DNA from: Patescibacteria group bacterium UBA2100
GTDB lineage: Bacteria > Patescibacteriota > Minisyncoccia > Phycocordibacterales > UBA2100
NCBI GenBank assembly: GCA_002331185.1
Contig: DCYW01000001.1
Location: 1 to 6,878 of the forward strand
Reading direction: 5' to 3'
Length of the DNA stretch: 6,878 bases
A program made the position numbers and the translations under genes. The notes under the pieces were generated by a model. That model was not told the origin of the DNA and did not search any database. It worked only from the letters and a program-made list of their open reading frames with translations. This document shows, piece by piece, positions 1-4,601 of this stretch (the stretch's first letter is position 1; each line of letters begins with the position of its first letter).

Positions 1-744
1 GAGTGGTTTAATATACTCTTGACATGCTTGCGAGACATCTAAAATTTCTTTGCGATCACTTGTTACATAGGTGCAGCTTTCTATTTGTTCAACAAATGAG
101 ACACATGACGCACCGTAGTCTTTTATGTTTTGTGGAGTAGGTAAAAGAATCTCTTCGGGGTTAATACATGCGGTACGAATAGGCGGCTCAAAGTCTTGTG
201 TGTCATTCAGGAATCCAGAGCAACGATTGACGCGAAACGAAACACCGACAGGTGATTGACTTGTTGATATGATTGCTCGGTCGCCTGGTGCTAGGTAAAT
301 ATCTTGTACCTCATTTACTTCTCCAAGAATGTAGAGAGGGGCGCCTTGTGGTAGTCCTATCCATTCATCGCTTACCATGCTTTGAAGTGACCAATCACTG
401 ATGTTTATTGGCTGAGCATTCGTTTCAAGTGCACGAATAACAATGTATTCATCATTCACATCAGAAACATCCAAGTATGAAGCATTTTTTTCTATTTCTA
501 CAAGTCCTTGTGCAGGAGAAAATTCACCGAGCTCTTCAAGACTTACTTGTGCCACTCTGGTAGTATCTTGGAAGGAGATACTTTGCATTATCTCACTAGG
601 AAAAGGAAAGAAAAAGTCAGCACCAAAAAAACCACTTACACTTTCAGTATTGGTCGCGAATGCATTTTTGACTGATTGAAAAGTGAACCATACAAAAAGT
701 AAAACCAAAATAGCACCACCAATAACAAAAATTTTCTTCAACAT
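1..744 (-). CDS. Membrane-anchored lamin-tail-domain (LTD) surface protein, C-terminus cut by window edge
   Basis: The reading frame is open for 248 codons from the ATG at 742-744 to base 1, so the C-terminal part lies outside the window. Residues about 4-20 are a single hydrophobic helix after a Lys-Lys start, which reads as a signal anchor with the rest outside the cell. Residues about 98-168 resemble a lamin-tail domain: a strand with YIVIRA, then INISDWSL (the family's 'vdlsgWtL' turn), then LAPGDRAII. LTD is an immunoglobulin-like fold found in nuclear lamins and in bacterial surface proteins and nucleases. After it come five cysteines (C175, C193, C214, C224, C241), plausible disulfides in an extracellular part. 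The start lies two bases after the stop of the MurE-like gene, so the two are probably co-transcribed and translationally coupled. No catalytic motif is visible in the part seen. The function is unknown; an envelope or adhesion role is inferred. Confidence 0.8.
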   Translation of the reverse strand, partial: MLKKIFVIGGAILVLLFVWFTFQSVKNAFATNTESVSGFFGADFFFPFPSEIMQSISFQDTTRVAQVSLEELGEFSPAQGLVEIEKNASYLDVSDVNDEYIVIRALETNAQPINISDWSLQSMVSDEWIGLPQGAPLYILGEVNEVQDIYLAPGDRAIISTSQSPVGVSFRVNRCSGFLNDTQDFEPPIRTACINPEEILLPTPQNIKDYGASCVSFVEQIESCTYVTSDRKEILDVSQACQEYIKPL

Positions 745-746
745 AC

Positions 747-2024
747 TTATATAGTAGCAGTACTTTTAGTATCACCAAGTGAACATTGTAATTCCTCCCT
801 CGCAGCGGTCGCATCGCTCCATGGTTCTTTAGATCCATTAGCACGCATTATATATGGGTCGGTACCTTTTCCTGTTATAAGGACAATAGCCTCAGTTTTT
901 CCTTTGGCTAATTCTATTGCTGCTCGAATAGCACGACGACGATCCATGATAATCTCAGGCTTCGTGTGCATCCCGGCTGCCATTTCTGCAACGATAGATT
1001 CAGGATCTTCGTCATACGGATCTTCGTCAGTGAGAATAACGCGTTCGCAGTATTTTTCTGCGAGTGCTGCCATTTTTGGGCGTTTCCACGTGTCGCGCCC
1101 ACCACCAGTGTTTCCCAGTACACAAATTTTCTCTTTGCTTGGAAATGCCTGGTATAGCTTTTCAAGAGATTCGAAGGTATGGGCGTAATCTACGATAACG
1201 TCGAATTCTTGCCCGATAGAGATTGGCTCTATTCTTCCTGGAATACGCTGTGTTGCTTCAAGCCCCGCCTTAATGTGTTTGATATCCACTCCTATAGCGT
1301 GTGCGAATGTAGCAGCGGCAAGCATGTTGTACGCAGTGAACTCCCCTGGCATAGGAGAGTGTATCGGCGTACCTTCAAATGTTATTTGCGTACCATTTTC
1401 TGTAGTAGACCATGGCTGTGCGTATTCTAGAGTGTAGGGAAGGGCGGCATCTACATGGAGTGCAAGAAAGTCAGAGCCATGATCGTCATCAGCATTAGCA
1501 ATAATCATACGAGAGGGTTTTTTTGATTGCTCGAGAGCTTTTCCTATGGAGAGTTTTGCTGCAAGGTAATTTTCAAATGATCCGTGGGATTCGATATGTT
1601 CGGGCGCAATATTTGTGAAAATAAGGGCGTCAGTTTCAATGTTTATATGACGAAATTGTCGCGCACCTTCAGATGTCATCTCTATGATGGCCCAATCGCA
1701 TTGTGCACGCACTGCTCTGCGGAGGAATTTTTGCAAAAAGAAGCGACCGGGCATAGTCATTTTTAATTTGTTTGGTTCAATATTTTGCCCAATTTTAAAA
1801 TGAATGGTGCTTACGAGTGCTGTTTTGTAGCCAGCATGTTCGAGAATCCCGTTTACGAATTCGCTTACACTCGATTTTCCTTTTGTGCCAGTAATTGCAA
1901 CAATATTTATTTTCCGAGATGGGTGCCCATAGAGCTGTGCTCCAATCCACGCAAGAAGGTGGTGGTAGAGCGGCGCAACCGCTCGGTACAGTGGTTTTGG
2001 CATGAGTTTTTTAAGTGTGTGCAT
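747..2024 (-). CDS. murE: MurE-like Mur ligase lacking the N-terminal substrate-binding domain
   Basis: This 425-residue protein belongs to the ATP-dependent Mur ligase family, whose MurE members add the third amino acid of the peptidoglycan stem to UDP-MurNAc-dipeptide in the cytoplasm. The ATP-binding loop GTKGKSS is at 46-52. TNIAPEHIESHG at 137-148 leads to AAKLSI, whose K157 matches the carbamylated lysine. IPGRIEPI (261-268) and VDYAHT (278-283) mark the central-to-C-terminal junction, and GNTGGGRD (304-311), GKGTDPY (385-391) and WSDATAARE (402-410) mark the C-terminal domain. The ATP loop lies near residue 46 rather than about 114 in E. coli MurE, so the UDP-MurNAc-binding N-terminal domain is essentially missing. 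The DNPR signature for diaminopimelate reads EDPY here (334-337). MurE chemistry is likely; the substrate and added amino acid are uncertain. The gene lies 10 bases after ruvA and 2 before the LTD gene, with no Shine-Dalgarno sequence at its ATG. Confidence 0.88.
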   Translation of the reverse strand: MHTLKKLMPKPLYRAVAPLYHHLLAWIGAQLYGHPSRKINIVAITGTKGKSSVSEFVNGILEHAGYKTALVSTIHFKIGQNIEPNKLKMTMPGRFFLQKFLRRAVRAQCDWAIIEMTSEGARQFRHINIETDALIFTNIAPEHIESHGSFENYLAAKLSIGKALEQSKKPSRMIIANADDDHGSDFLALHVDAALPYTLEYAQPWSTTENGTQITFEGTPIHSPMPGEFTAYNMLAAATFAHAIGVDIKHIKAGLEATQRIPGRIEPISIGQEFDVIVDYAHTFESLEKLYQAFPSKEKICVLGNTGGGRDTWKRPKMAALAEKYCERVILTDEDPYDEDPESIVAEMAAGMHTKPEIIMDRRRAIRAAIELAKGKTEAIVLITGKGTDPYIMRANGSKEPWSDATAAREELQCSLGDTKSTATI

Positions 2025-2034
2025 AGAATAAATA

Positions 2035-2598
2035 TTATTGAGCGAGCGCTTTTAATGCCTGCTTTAAGCGTGCGTTAGCACCTTCGATATTTTTTGGAAT
2101 AGCCTTCAGCGCGCTTCGCGCTTCTGATGCCGAGTATCCCATTGCGGTGAGAGCATCAATTGCCTCCGCATCTGCTTTTAGCGATGGGTTCTCACTCAAT
2201 GCGCCCACTTTGTCGCTCAATTCAAGCACTATTTTTTGTGCGCTTTTAGCGCCAATGCCCGAAACTTTTGTGAGATAGGACGTATCTCCGTGGGTGATTG
2301 CACTGGTAAGAGTTGCGACATCAGCAAGGCCAAGTATAGATAAAGCAGATTTTGGACCAACGCCTGAGATGCCGATGAGGAGTTCAAAAAAGAGCATATC
2401 TTCTCGCTTCAGGAACCCATAGATATCAAGAGATGTTTCTCGAACCGCTAGGTGTGTCCAAACAGTGACATCCTTTTCTTCAGGGGTATGTGCTAATGTT
2501 TCCGGGGTCACAAATACTTTATACCCAATACCACCTACATCAAGAATGATATATTCAGGATCTTTTCCTACGAGTTTGCCACGTAACTGTATAATCAT
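2035..2598 (-). CDS. ruvA: Holliday junction branch migration protein RuvA
   Basis: RuvA forms tetramers that hold the four-way Holliday junction open while the RuvB motor drives branch migration; RuvC then cuts. With the start at 2598 the protein has 187 residues (E. coli RuvA has 203). It shows the OB-fold domain (about 1-64, opening MIIQLRGKL as the family usually does), two helix-hairpin-helix motifs (ISGVGPKSALSIL at 77-89 and VSGIGAKSAQKIV at 112-124), a linker, and the C-terminal RuvB-binding domain (about 144-187, with ALTAMGYSASEA). An in-frame ATG at 2610 would add four residues (MICS); the inner ATG is chosen because it matches the family's N-terminus. In the acidic pin, the E. coli pair Glu-Asp reads E54-T55. 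ruvB and ruvC are not in the window. It is the first gene of a probable minus-strand operon with the MurE-like and LTD genes, and is divergent from rpsT. Confidence 0.95.
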   Translation of the reverse strand: MIIQLRGKLVGKDPEYIILDVGGIGYKVFVTPETLAHTPEEKDVTVWTHLAVRETSLDIYGFLKREDMLFFELLIGISGVGPKSALSILGLADVATLTSAITHGDTSYLTKVSGIGAKSAQKIVLELSDKVGALSENPSLKADAEAIDALTAMGYSASEARSALKAIPKNIEGANARLKQALKALAQ

Positions 2599-2620
2599 TG
2601 AACAAATCATACCACGGGCA

Positions 2621-2649
2621 TTGCGTTTCGTAGATAAATACAGTATATT
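2621..2649 (+). promoter_or_regulatory. rpsT promoter, predicted to give a leaderless mRNA
   Basis: TTGCGT (2621-2626) and TATATT (2644-2649) are separated by exactly 17 bp. Counting 6-8 bases beyond the -10 puts the transcription start at about 2656-2658, and the rpsT ATG begins at 2658. The bases just before the ATG (GCCCCTTC) contain no Shine-Dalgarno sequence. The elements are seen directly; promoter activity and leaderless translation are inferred. Confidence 0.6.
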
Positions 2650-2664
2650 GCCCCTTCATGGCAA
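2635..2664 (-). promoter_or_regulatory. Candidate promoter of the ruvA operon
   Basis: Read on the minus strand, TTGCCA (2659-2664) and TATTTA (2635-2640) are separated by 18 bp. This would start transcription near 2628, leaving about 18 bases before the ATG at 2610 or 30 before the one at 2598. An alternative -10, TATACT at 2642-2647, lacks a well-spaced -35. The elements overlap the rpsT promoter and the first codons of rpsT, so the two divergent promoters would compete for polymerase. Confidence 0.3.
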
Positions 2665-2921
2665 CATCGAAATCAGGAAAGAAGTCAGTTATGCAAGCAC
2701 ACGCTCGGCGCGTTTTTAACGTCCGTCGTCTTCGTGCTATGAAAGAAGCGATGAAGGAAATTGCTACTCTTGTTGGTAAGAAAGAAAAGAAGAGTGCAGA
2801 AGAACTTCTTCCAAAGGCTTACAAAGCTATTGATAAAGCCGCAAAGCGAGGAATCATTAAGAAAAACAACGCATCAAGAAAGAAAGCCAAGATTGCCCGA
2901 GACGTTGCAAACGTAGCATAA
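2658..2921 (+). CDS. rpsT: 30S ribosomal protein bS20
   Basis: The product has 87 residues, the normal size for bS20, which binds 16S rRNA near the bottom of the small subunit body and helps early 30S assembly. It opens MATSKSGKK, continues with VMQAHARRVFNVRRLRAMKE, and is rich in Lys, Arg and Ala, consistent with the family's three-helix bundle. NNASRKKAKIA near the C-terminus (about 70-80) matches the family's ending. It is a single-gene unit: a promoter directly upstream and an intrinsic terminator beginning at its stop codon. In E. coli, bS20 represses its own translation through its mRNA leader; the leader here appears to be absent or only 1-2 bases long, so that control is unlikely in that form. 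Identification is firm. Confidence 0.96.
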   Translation: MATSKSGKKSVMQAHARRVFNVRRLRAMKEAMKEIATLVGKKEKKSAEELLPKAYKAIDKAAKRGIIKKNNASRKKAKIARDVANVA

Positions 2922-2948
2922 AAAACCGACCCTCTGGGTCGGTTTTTT
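2921..2948 (+). terminator. Bidirectional intrinsic terminator after rpsT
   Basis: CCGACCC (2926-2932) pairs perfectly with GGGTCGG (2936-2942) around a TCT loop. It is preceded by five A's and followed by six T's, so the stem can extend by A-T pairs and works in both orientations. It overlaps the rpsT stop codon and lies just 3' of the minus-strand ORF ending at 2954, which it could also terminate. Confidence 0.9.
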
Positions 2949-2953
2949 AATAA

Positions 2954-3112
2954 CTAACTACCAACTGCGGGGAACAGCTCAGGTTCTCGTTCTGTTAATT
3001 TCGTAACGAGCTTCTCGAATATTCTAGCTACGTGTGGATCGTTGGCTATTGTGCTAGTAAATGCTAGAAACTCAGGGAGTTCTTTGCTAATACGCTCCAG
3101 CAAGGATTTCAT
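2954..3112 (-). CDS. Possible small hypothetical protein (52 aa)
   Basis: The ORF from the ATG at 3110-3112 encodes 52 residues. They are mostly predicted helical and charged, with an amphipathic first half (MKSLLERISKELPEFLAF) and an acidic, proline-containing end. An upstream in-frame ATG at 3160 would give 68 residues, but that codon lies inside the strong hairpin at 3159-3192, so the inner start is preferred. No Shine-Dalgarno sequence is present and no well-spaced promoter was found. In its favour, it ends 6 bases before a terminator that also works on this strand, and it fills an otherwise empty gap. It matches no family I recognise. It may instead be a chance ORF in an intergenic region. 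Confidence 0.35.
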   Translation of the reverse strand: MKSLLERISKELPEFLAFTSTIANDPHVARIFEKLVTKLTEREPELFPAVGS

Positions 3113-3158
3113 TAATAGGCACGTTATCACAGGTCGAGGCGCTACTGCAGCGTAATTC

Positions 3159-3206
3159 AAACGAATGCCTCAATAAATTGAGGCATTCGTTTTTGGGGTT
3201 TTTTTT
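3159..3206 (+). terminator. Strong plus-strand terminator-like hairpin without an obvious gene
   Basis: A perfect 15-bp inverted repeat (3159-3173 with 3178-3192) with a TAAA loop has its T-run at 3190-3194, then GGGG and eight more T's. The layout is that of an intrinsic terminator reading left to right. The minus strand has only TTTGAATT at the other foot, so termination that way would be weaker. The nearest plus-strand gene upstream, rpsT, already has its own terminator. Confidence 0.7.
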
Positions 3207-3408
3207 ATAATTTCGTGTGTTTCTGGTAACCACCGATTACTAACCACAATCTTCGTGTTCCAGACTCGATTGTGCTAAGTATCTTTGGTCTGGGCTCGAA
3301 TGTCTTCACTTCGTTCAGACATGTCTCCGCCGAGCACAAAAGCACGAAGGCAAAGCAGTTTGCCTTCTATAAGAAAACGCGCTCGATGCGCGTTTTCTTA
3401 TACTTTTG
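3193..3408. other. Structured non-coding region downstream of tRNA-Arg
   Basis: No convincing ORF lies here. The stretch holds several inverted repeats: CACAATC/GATTGTG (3245-3251, 3268-3274); CCAGAC/GTCTGG (3260-3265, 3288-3293), which overlaps and excludes the first; ATGTCT/AGACAT around 3300-3322; and GAAGGCAAA/TTTGCCTTC with a GCAG loop (3346-3367). A perfect TATAAT at 3206-3211 on the plus strand lacks a well-spaced -35. Any plus-strand transcript from it would run antisense to the tRNA. Whether the region makes an RNA is unknown. Confidence 0.5.
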
Positions 3409-3413
3409 TGCTC
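3332..3413. repeat. 11-bp inverted repeat enclosing two hairpins and overlapping the tRNA-Arg 3' end
   Basis: GAGCACAAAAG at 3332-3342 is the exact reverse complement of CTTTTGTGCTC at 3403-3413. Between them lie two back-to-back hairpins (3346-3367 and 3368-3402), so the whole block can fold as a three-way junction. The right arm includes the last four acceptor-stem bases and the discriminator base of the minus-strand tRNA-Arg. The left arm is thus an inverted copy of the tRNA 3' end plus trailer. Confidence 0.75.
3368..3402 (-). terminator. tRNA-Arg intrinsic terminator (symmetrical)
   Basis: A perfect 15-bp stem (3368-3382 with 3388-3402) surrounds a five-base loop. The core is GC-rich (ACGCGC/GCGCGT) and is followed on either strand by TTTTCTTATA, so it can stop transcription in both directions. 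It begins six bases past the tRNA discriminator base, a typical position for a tRNA terminator. Confidence 0.65.
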
Positions 3414-3480
3414 CCGCTAGGAGTCGAACCTAGATCGCAGGTTCCGCAAACCTGTATTCTATCCATTGAACTACGGGAGC
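3409..3480 (-). tRNA. trnR: tRNA-Arg, anticodon GCG
   Basis: The 72-base minus-strand sequence folds as a complete cloverleaf: acceptor stem GCTCCCG/CGGGAGC; D-arm GTTC/GAAT with loop AATGGATA; anticodon stem CAGGT/ACCTG with loop TTGCGGA; a four-base variable loop CGAT; T-arm CTAGG/CCTAG with loop TTCGACT; and discriminator A. The anticodon GCG occupies 3445-3447 on the plus strand and reads CGC and CGU. A20 in the D-loop and A73 agree with known arginine identity elements, and G37 suits codons beginning with C. The 3' CCA is not encoded, so a CCA-adding enzyme is needed. Most bacteria read these codons with ACG deaminated to ICG; GCG is unusual. Confidence 0.93.
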
Positions 3481-3489
3481 GACTTTGTT

Positions 3490-3519
3490 TTATTACGAGC
3501 GAAGCAAGTTAGTAAACAA
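3490..3519 (-). promoter_or_regulatory. tRNA-Arg promoter
   Basis: On the minus strand, TTGTTT (3514-3519) and TAATAA (3490-3495) are separated by 18 bp. The predicted start is near 3482-3483, giving a 5' leader of only two or three bases before the mature tRNA. Confidence 0.5.
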
Positions 3520-3658
3520 GAAGTGCCCTGGTGGTGCGACCAATTTTTCTTAGAGCTCTGCTCTTAGAAATAATGGAAGTACTTGTGTGGTGCGATTCTT
3601 ATACACAGTAGGTATAAGTAGGAACTACTATACAAAATTACCACTATATTGCCAGTCG
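3520..3658. other. Non-coding spacer with small repeats
   Basis: No gene is supported here. An interrupted palindrome spans 3546-3570: 11-base arms with one mismatch around a TCT loop, without a T-run on either side, so it is not a standard terminator. A hairpin CTTATAC/GTATAAG lies at 3598-3618. Two related 20-mers at 3521-3540 and 3577-3596 share the core GTGGTGCGA. No clear terminator for the minus-strand gene ending at 3659 was found. Confidence 0.4.
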
Positions 3659-4120
3659 TTAGAAACCAAATTTCTCTAAAAGTCGTTGCACGAATGGTTC
3701 TTCTAGCTCTTCTTCCGGAAGAAACTGTTCAAGATACGCTTGTACTGATTTAACATCTGTTTCTTCTAAAGAAGCAATGATGTGGGGCGTCATAAATTTA
3801 CGCGCATCAATAATGAGTTCTGCATGATCAGTTTCTCTGTTTTTAATCCAAAATGATATGAGCATTTGGTATGGATACAACGCATTGTCTATACGTACTC
3901 CCTGTGGTGTGAGCGCGAATTCGAGTTTGCGAGGAGGGCGAGCAGAAAGAAGAGCAAGCGTAAATGTGCCTACAAGAATTAAAAGGGCAAAGAGGAAGTT
4001 TTGGAAAAGAGCAGCAACTAACGCACTCGAAAATGCAACAATCCCAAGCGCCCAAAACCAGTCAGAGCCTTTGTCTGTGTGGGAGTGTTCGTATGCTTTC
4101 CAAACAATGTTTTGTGGCAT
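3659..4120 (-). CDS. Two-helix membrane protein of unknown function
   Basis: The 153-residue product has a short charged N-terminus, then a hairpin of two hydrophobic helices (about 21-39 and 42-60) separated by only two residues. After these comes a soluble part of about 90 residues with alternating strands (LEFALTPQGVRIDN, YQMLISFWI, HAELIIDA) and a final helix (VKSVQAYLEQFLPEEE). This layout resembles small bacterial membrane proteins with a PH-like domain after a transmembrane hairpin, but that is a visual analogy, not a domain hit. Both ends probably face the cytoplasm. It starts 21 bases after the pilin stop codon on the same strand with no Shine-Dalgarno sequence, so it is probably in the pilin transcript. 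I do not recognise a specific family. A pilus-related role is only suggested by position. Confidence 0.82.
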   Translation of the reverse strand: MPQNIVWKAYEHSHTDKGSDWFWALGIVAFSSALVAALFQNFLFALLILVGTFTLALLSARPPRKLEFALTPQGVRIDNALYPYQMLISFWIKNRETDHAELIIDARKFMTPHIIASLEETDVKSVQAYLEQFLPEEELEEPFVQRLLEKFGF

Positions 4121-4141
4121 GATGAATTGTGTTAGCTGAGG

Positions 4142-4546
4142 CTAGTTAGAGATAGTGTTGGTACACCCTTGAACATATTTTGGTATTGAATCAGTTTCAA
4201 GACAGAAGGTAATAGTGTAATTACCTGGGCCAGATGTTTGGTAAGTATAATCGTACGTTGGACTTACGGGGTCACCACTAATTCCCGAAATTACCCCATT
4301 ATTGATAAGTACTGTTGACACGGGATCAGTACCTGTAATATTTATTGGAGAGGCAGAAATAGGGAATTGGTTACTCTCAATATAATACATTCCAAGCGCT
4401 TTTTGTAATTCCCGAACATCTTCTACTCTACGAGTATCACGCGATTTGGCTTGGAGTGTGGAGAACGTAACGAGCATTATTGACGCAAGCATGCCAATAA
4501 TTGCCATAACTATAAGCAGTTCGATAATCGTAAACCCCCGTTTCAT
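4142..4546 (-). CDS. Type IV pilin-like / pseudopilin protein
   Basis: With the start at 4546 the product has 134 residues and a textbook class III signal: MKRG followed by FTIIELLIVMAIIGMLASIM. A prepilin peptidase would cut after G4; F5 becomes residue 1 and E9 is the conserved Glu5 needed for assembly. The hydrophobic helix (about 5-27) continues into a charged helix (KSRDTRRVEDVRELQKAL) and then a small Gly/Pro-rich globular head. C115 and C128 could form a C-terminal disulfide. This matches GspG/PilA-type major pilins or pseudopilins, which build fibres for adhesion, twitching or DNA uptake. A start at 4555 (adding MQC) is rejected because that codon overlaps the -10 box. Assembly genes (pilB, pilC, pilD) are not in the window. 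The gene is divergent from the yvcK-family gene. Confidence 0.92.
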   Translation of the reverse strand: MKRGFTIIELLIVMAIIGMLASIMLVTFSTLQAKSRDTRRVEDVRELQKALGMYYIESNQFPISASPINITGTDPVSTVLINNGVISGISGDPVSPTYDYTYQTSGPGNYTITFCLETDSIPKYVQGCTNTISN

Positions 4547-4553
4547 ACATTGC

Positions 4554-4582
4554 ATTGTATCGACATACTGCTTTCTATTCAA
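4554..4582 (-). promoter_or_regulatory. Pilin promoter, predicted leaderless start
   Basis: On the minus strand, TTGAAT (4577-4582) and TACAAT (4554-4559) are separated by 17 bp. The start predicted 6-8 bases beyond the -10 falls at 4546-4548, and the pilin ATG begins at 4546. The mRNA would therefore have no leader, or one or two bases. The promoter interleaves with that of the divergent gene. Confidence 0.6.
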
Positions 4583-4588
4583 TAAGAT
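4560..4588 (+). promoter_or_regulatory. Promoter of the yvcK-family gene
   Basis: TCGACA (4560-4565) and TAAGAT (4583-4588) are separated by 17 bp. The predicted start near 4595 leaves about 7 bases before the ATG at 4602, too short for a Shine-Dalgarno sequence. The region between the two elements contains the -35 of the opposing pilin promoter. Confidence 0.5.
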
Positions 4589-4601
4589 TAGATGCATAGC
4601 T

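Noticed and set aside
904..1430. Plus-strand ORFs of 63-94 codons opposite the Mur ligase gene
   Set aside because: They are antisense shadows of a clear Mur ligase with intact motifs and have no family features.
3130..3420. CRISPR array, retron or other defence RNA in the hairpin-rich region
   Set aside because: The inverted repeats are all different and not regularly spaced, and no reverse transcriptase, Cas or other effector gene lies nearby.
3332..3480. Integrated mobile element at the tRNA
   Set aside because: Only an 11-base inverted copy is present; no integrase, direct att repeat or foreign-looking genes were found.
3285..3512. 75-codon plus-strand ORF across the tRNA
   Set aside because: It reads through the antisense of a complete tRNA-Arg and its terminator; its apparent codons are by-products of those structures.
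4446..4601. N-terminal extension of the yvcK-family gene to 4446
   Set aside because: The extension overlaps the pilin gene and has no resemblance to the family; the conserved part starts just after the ATG at 4602.
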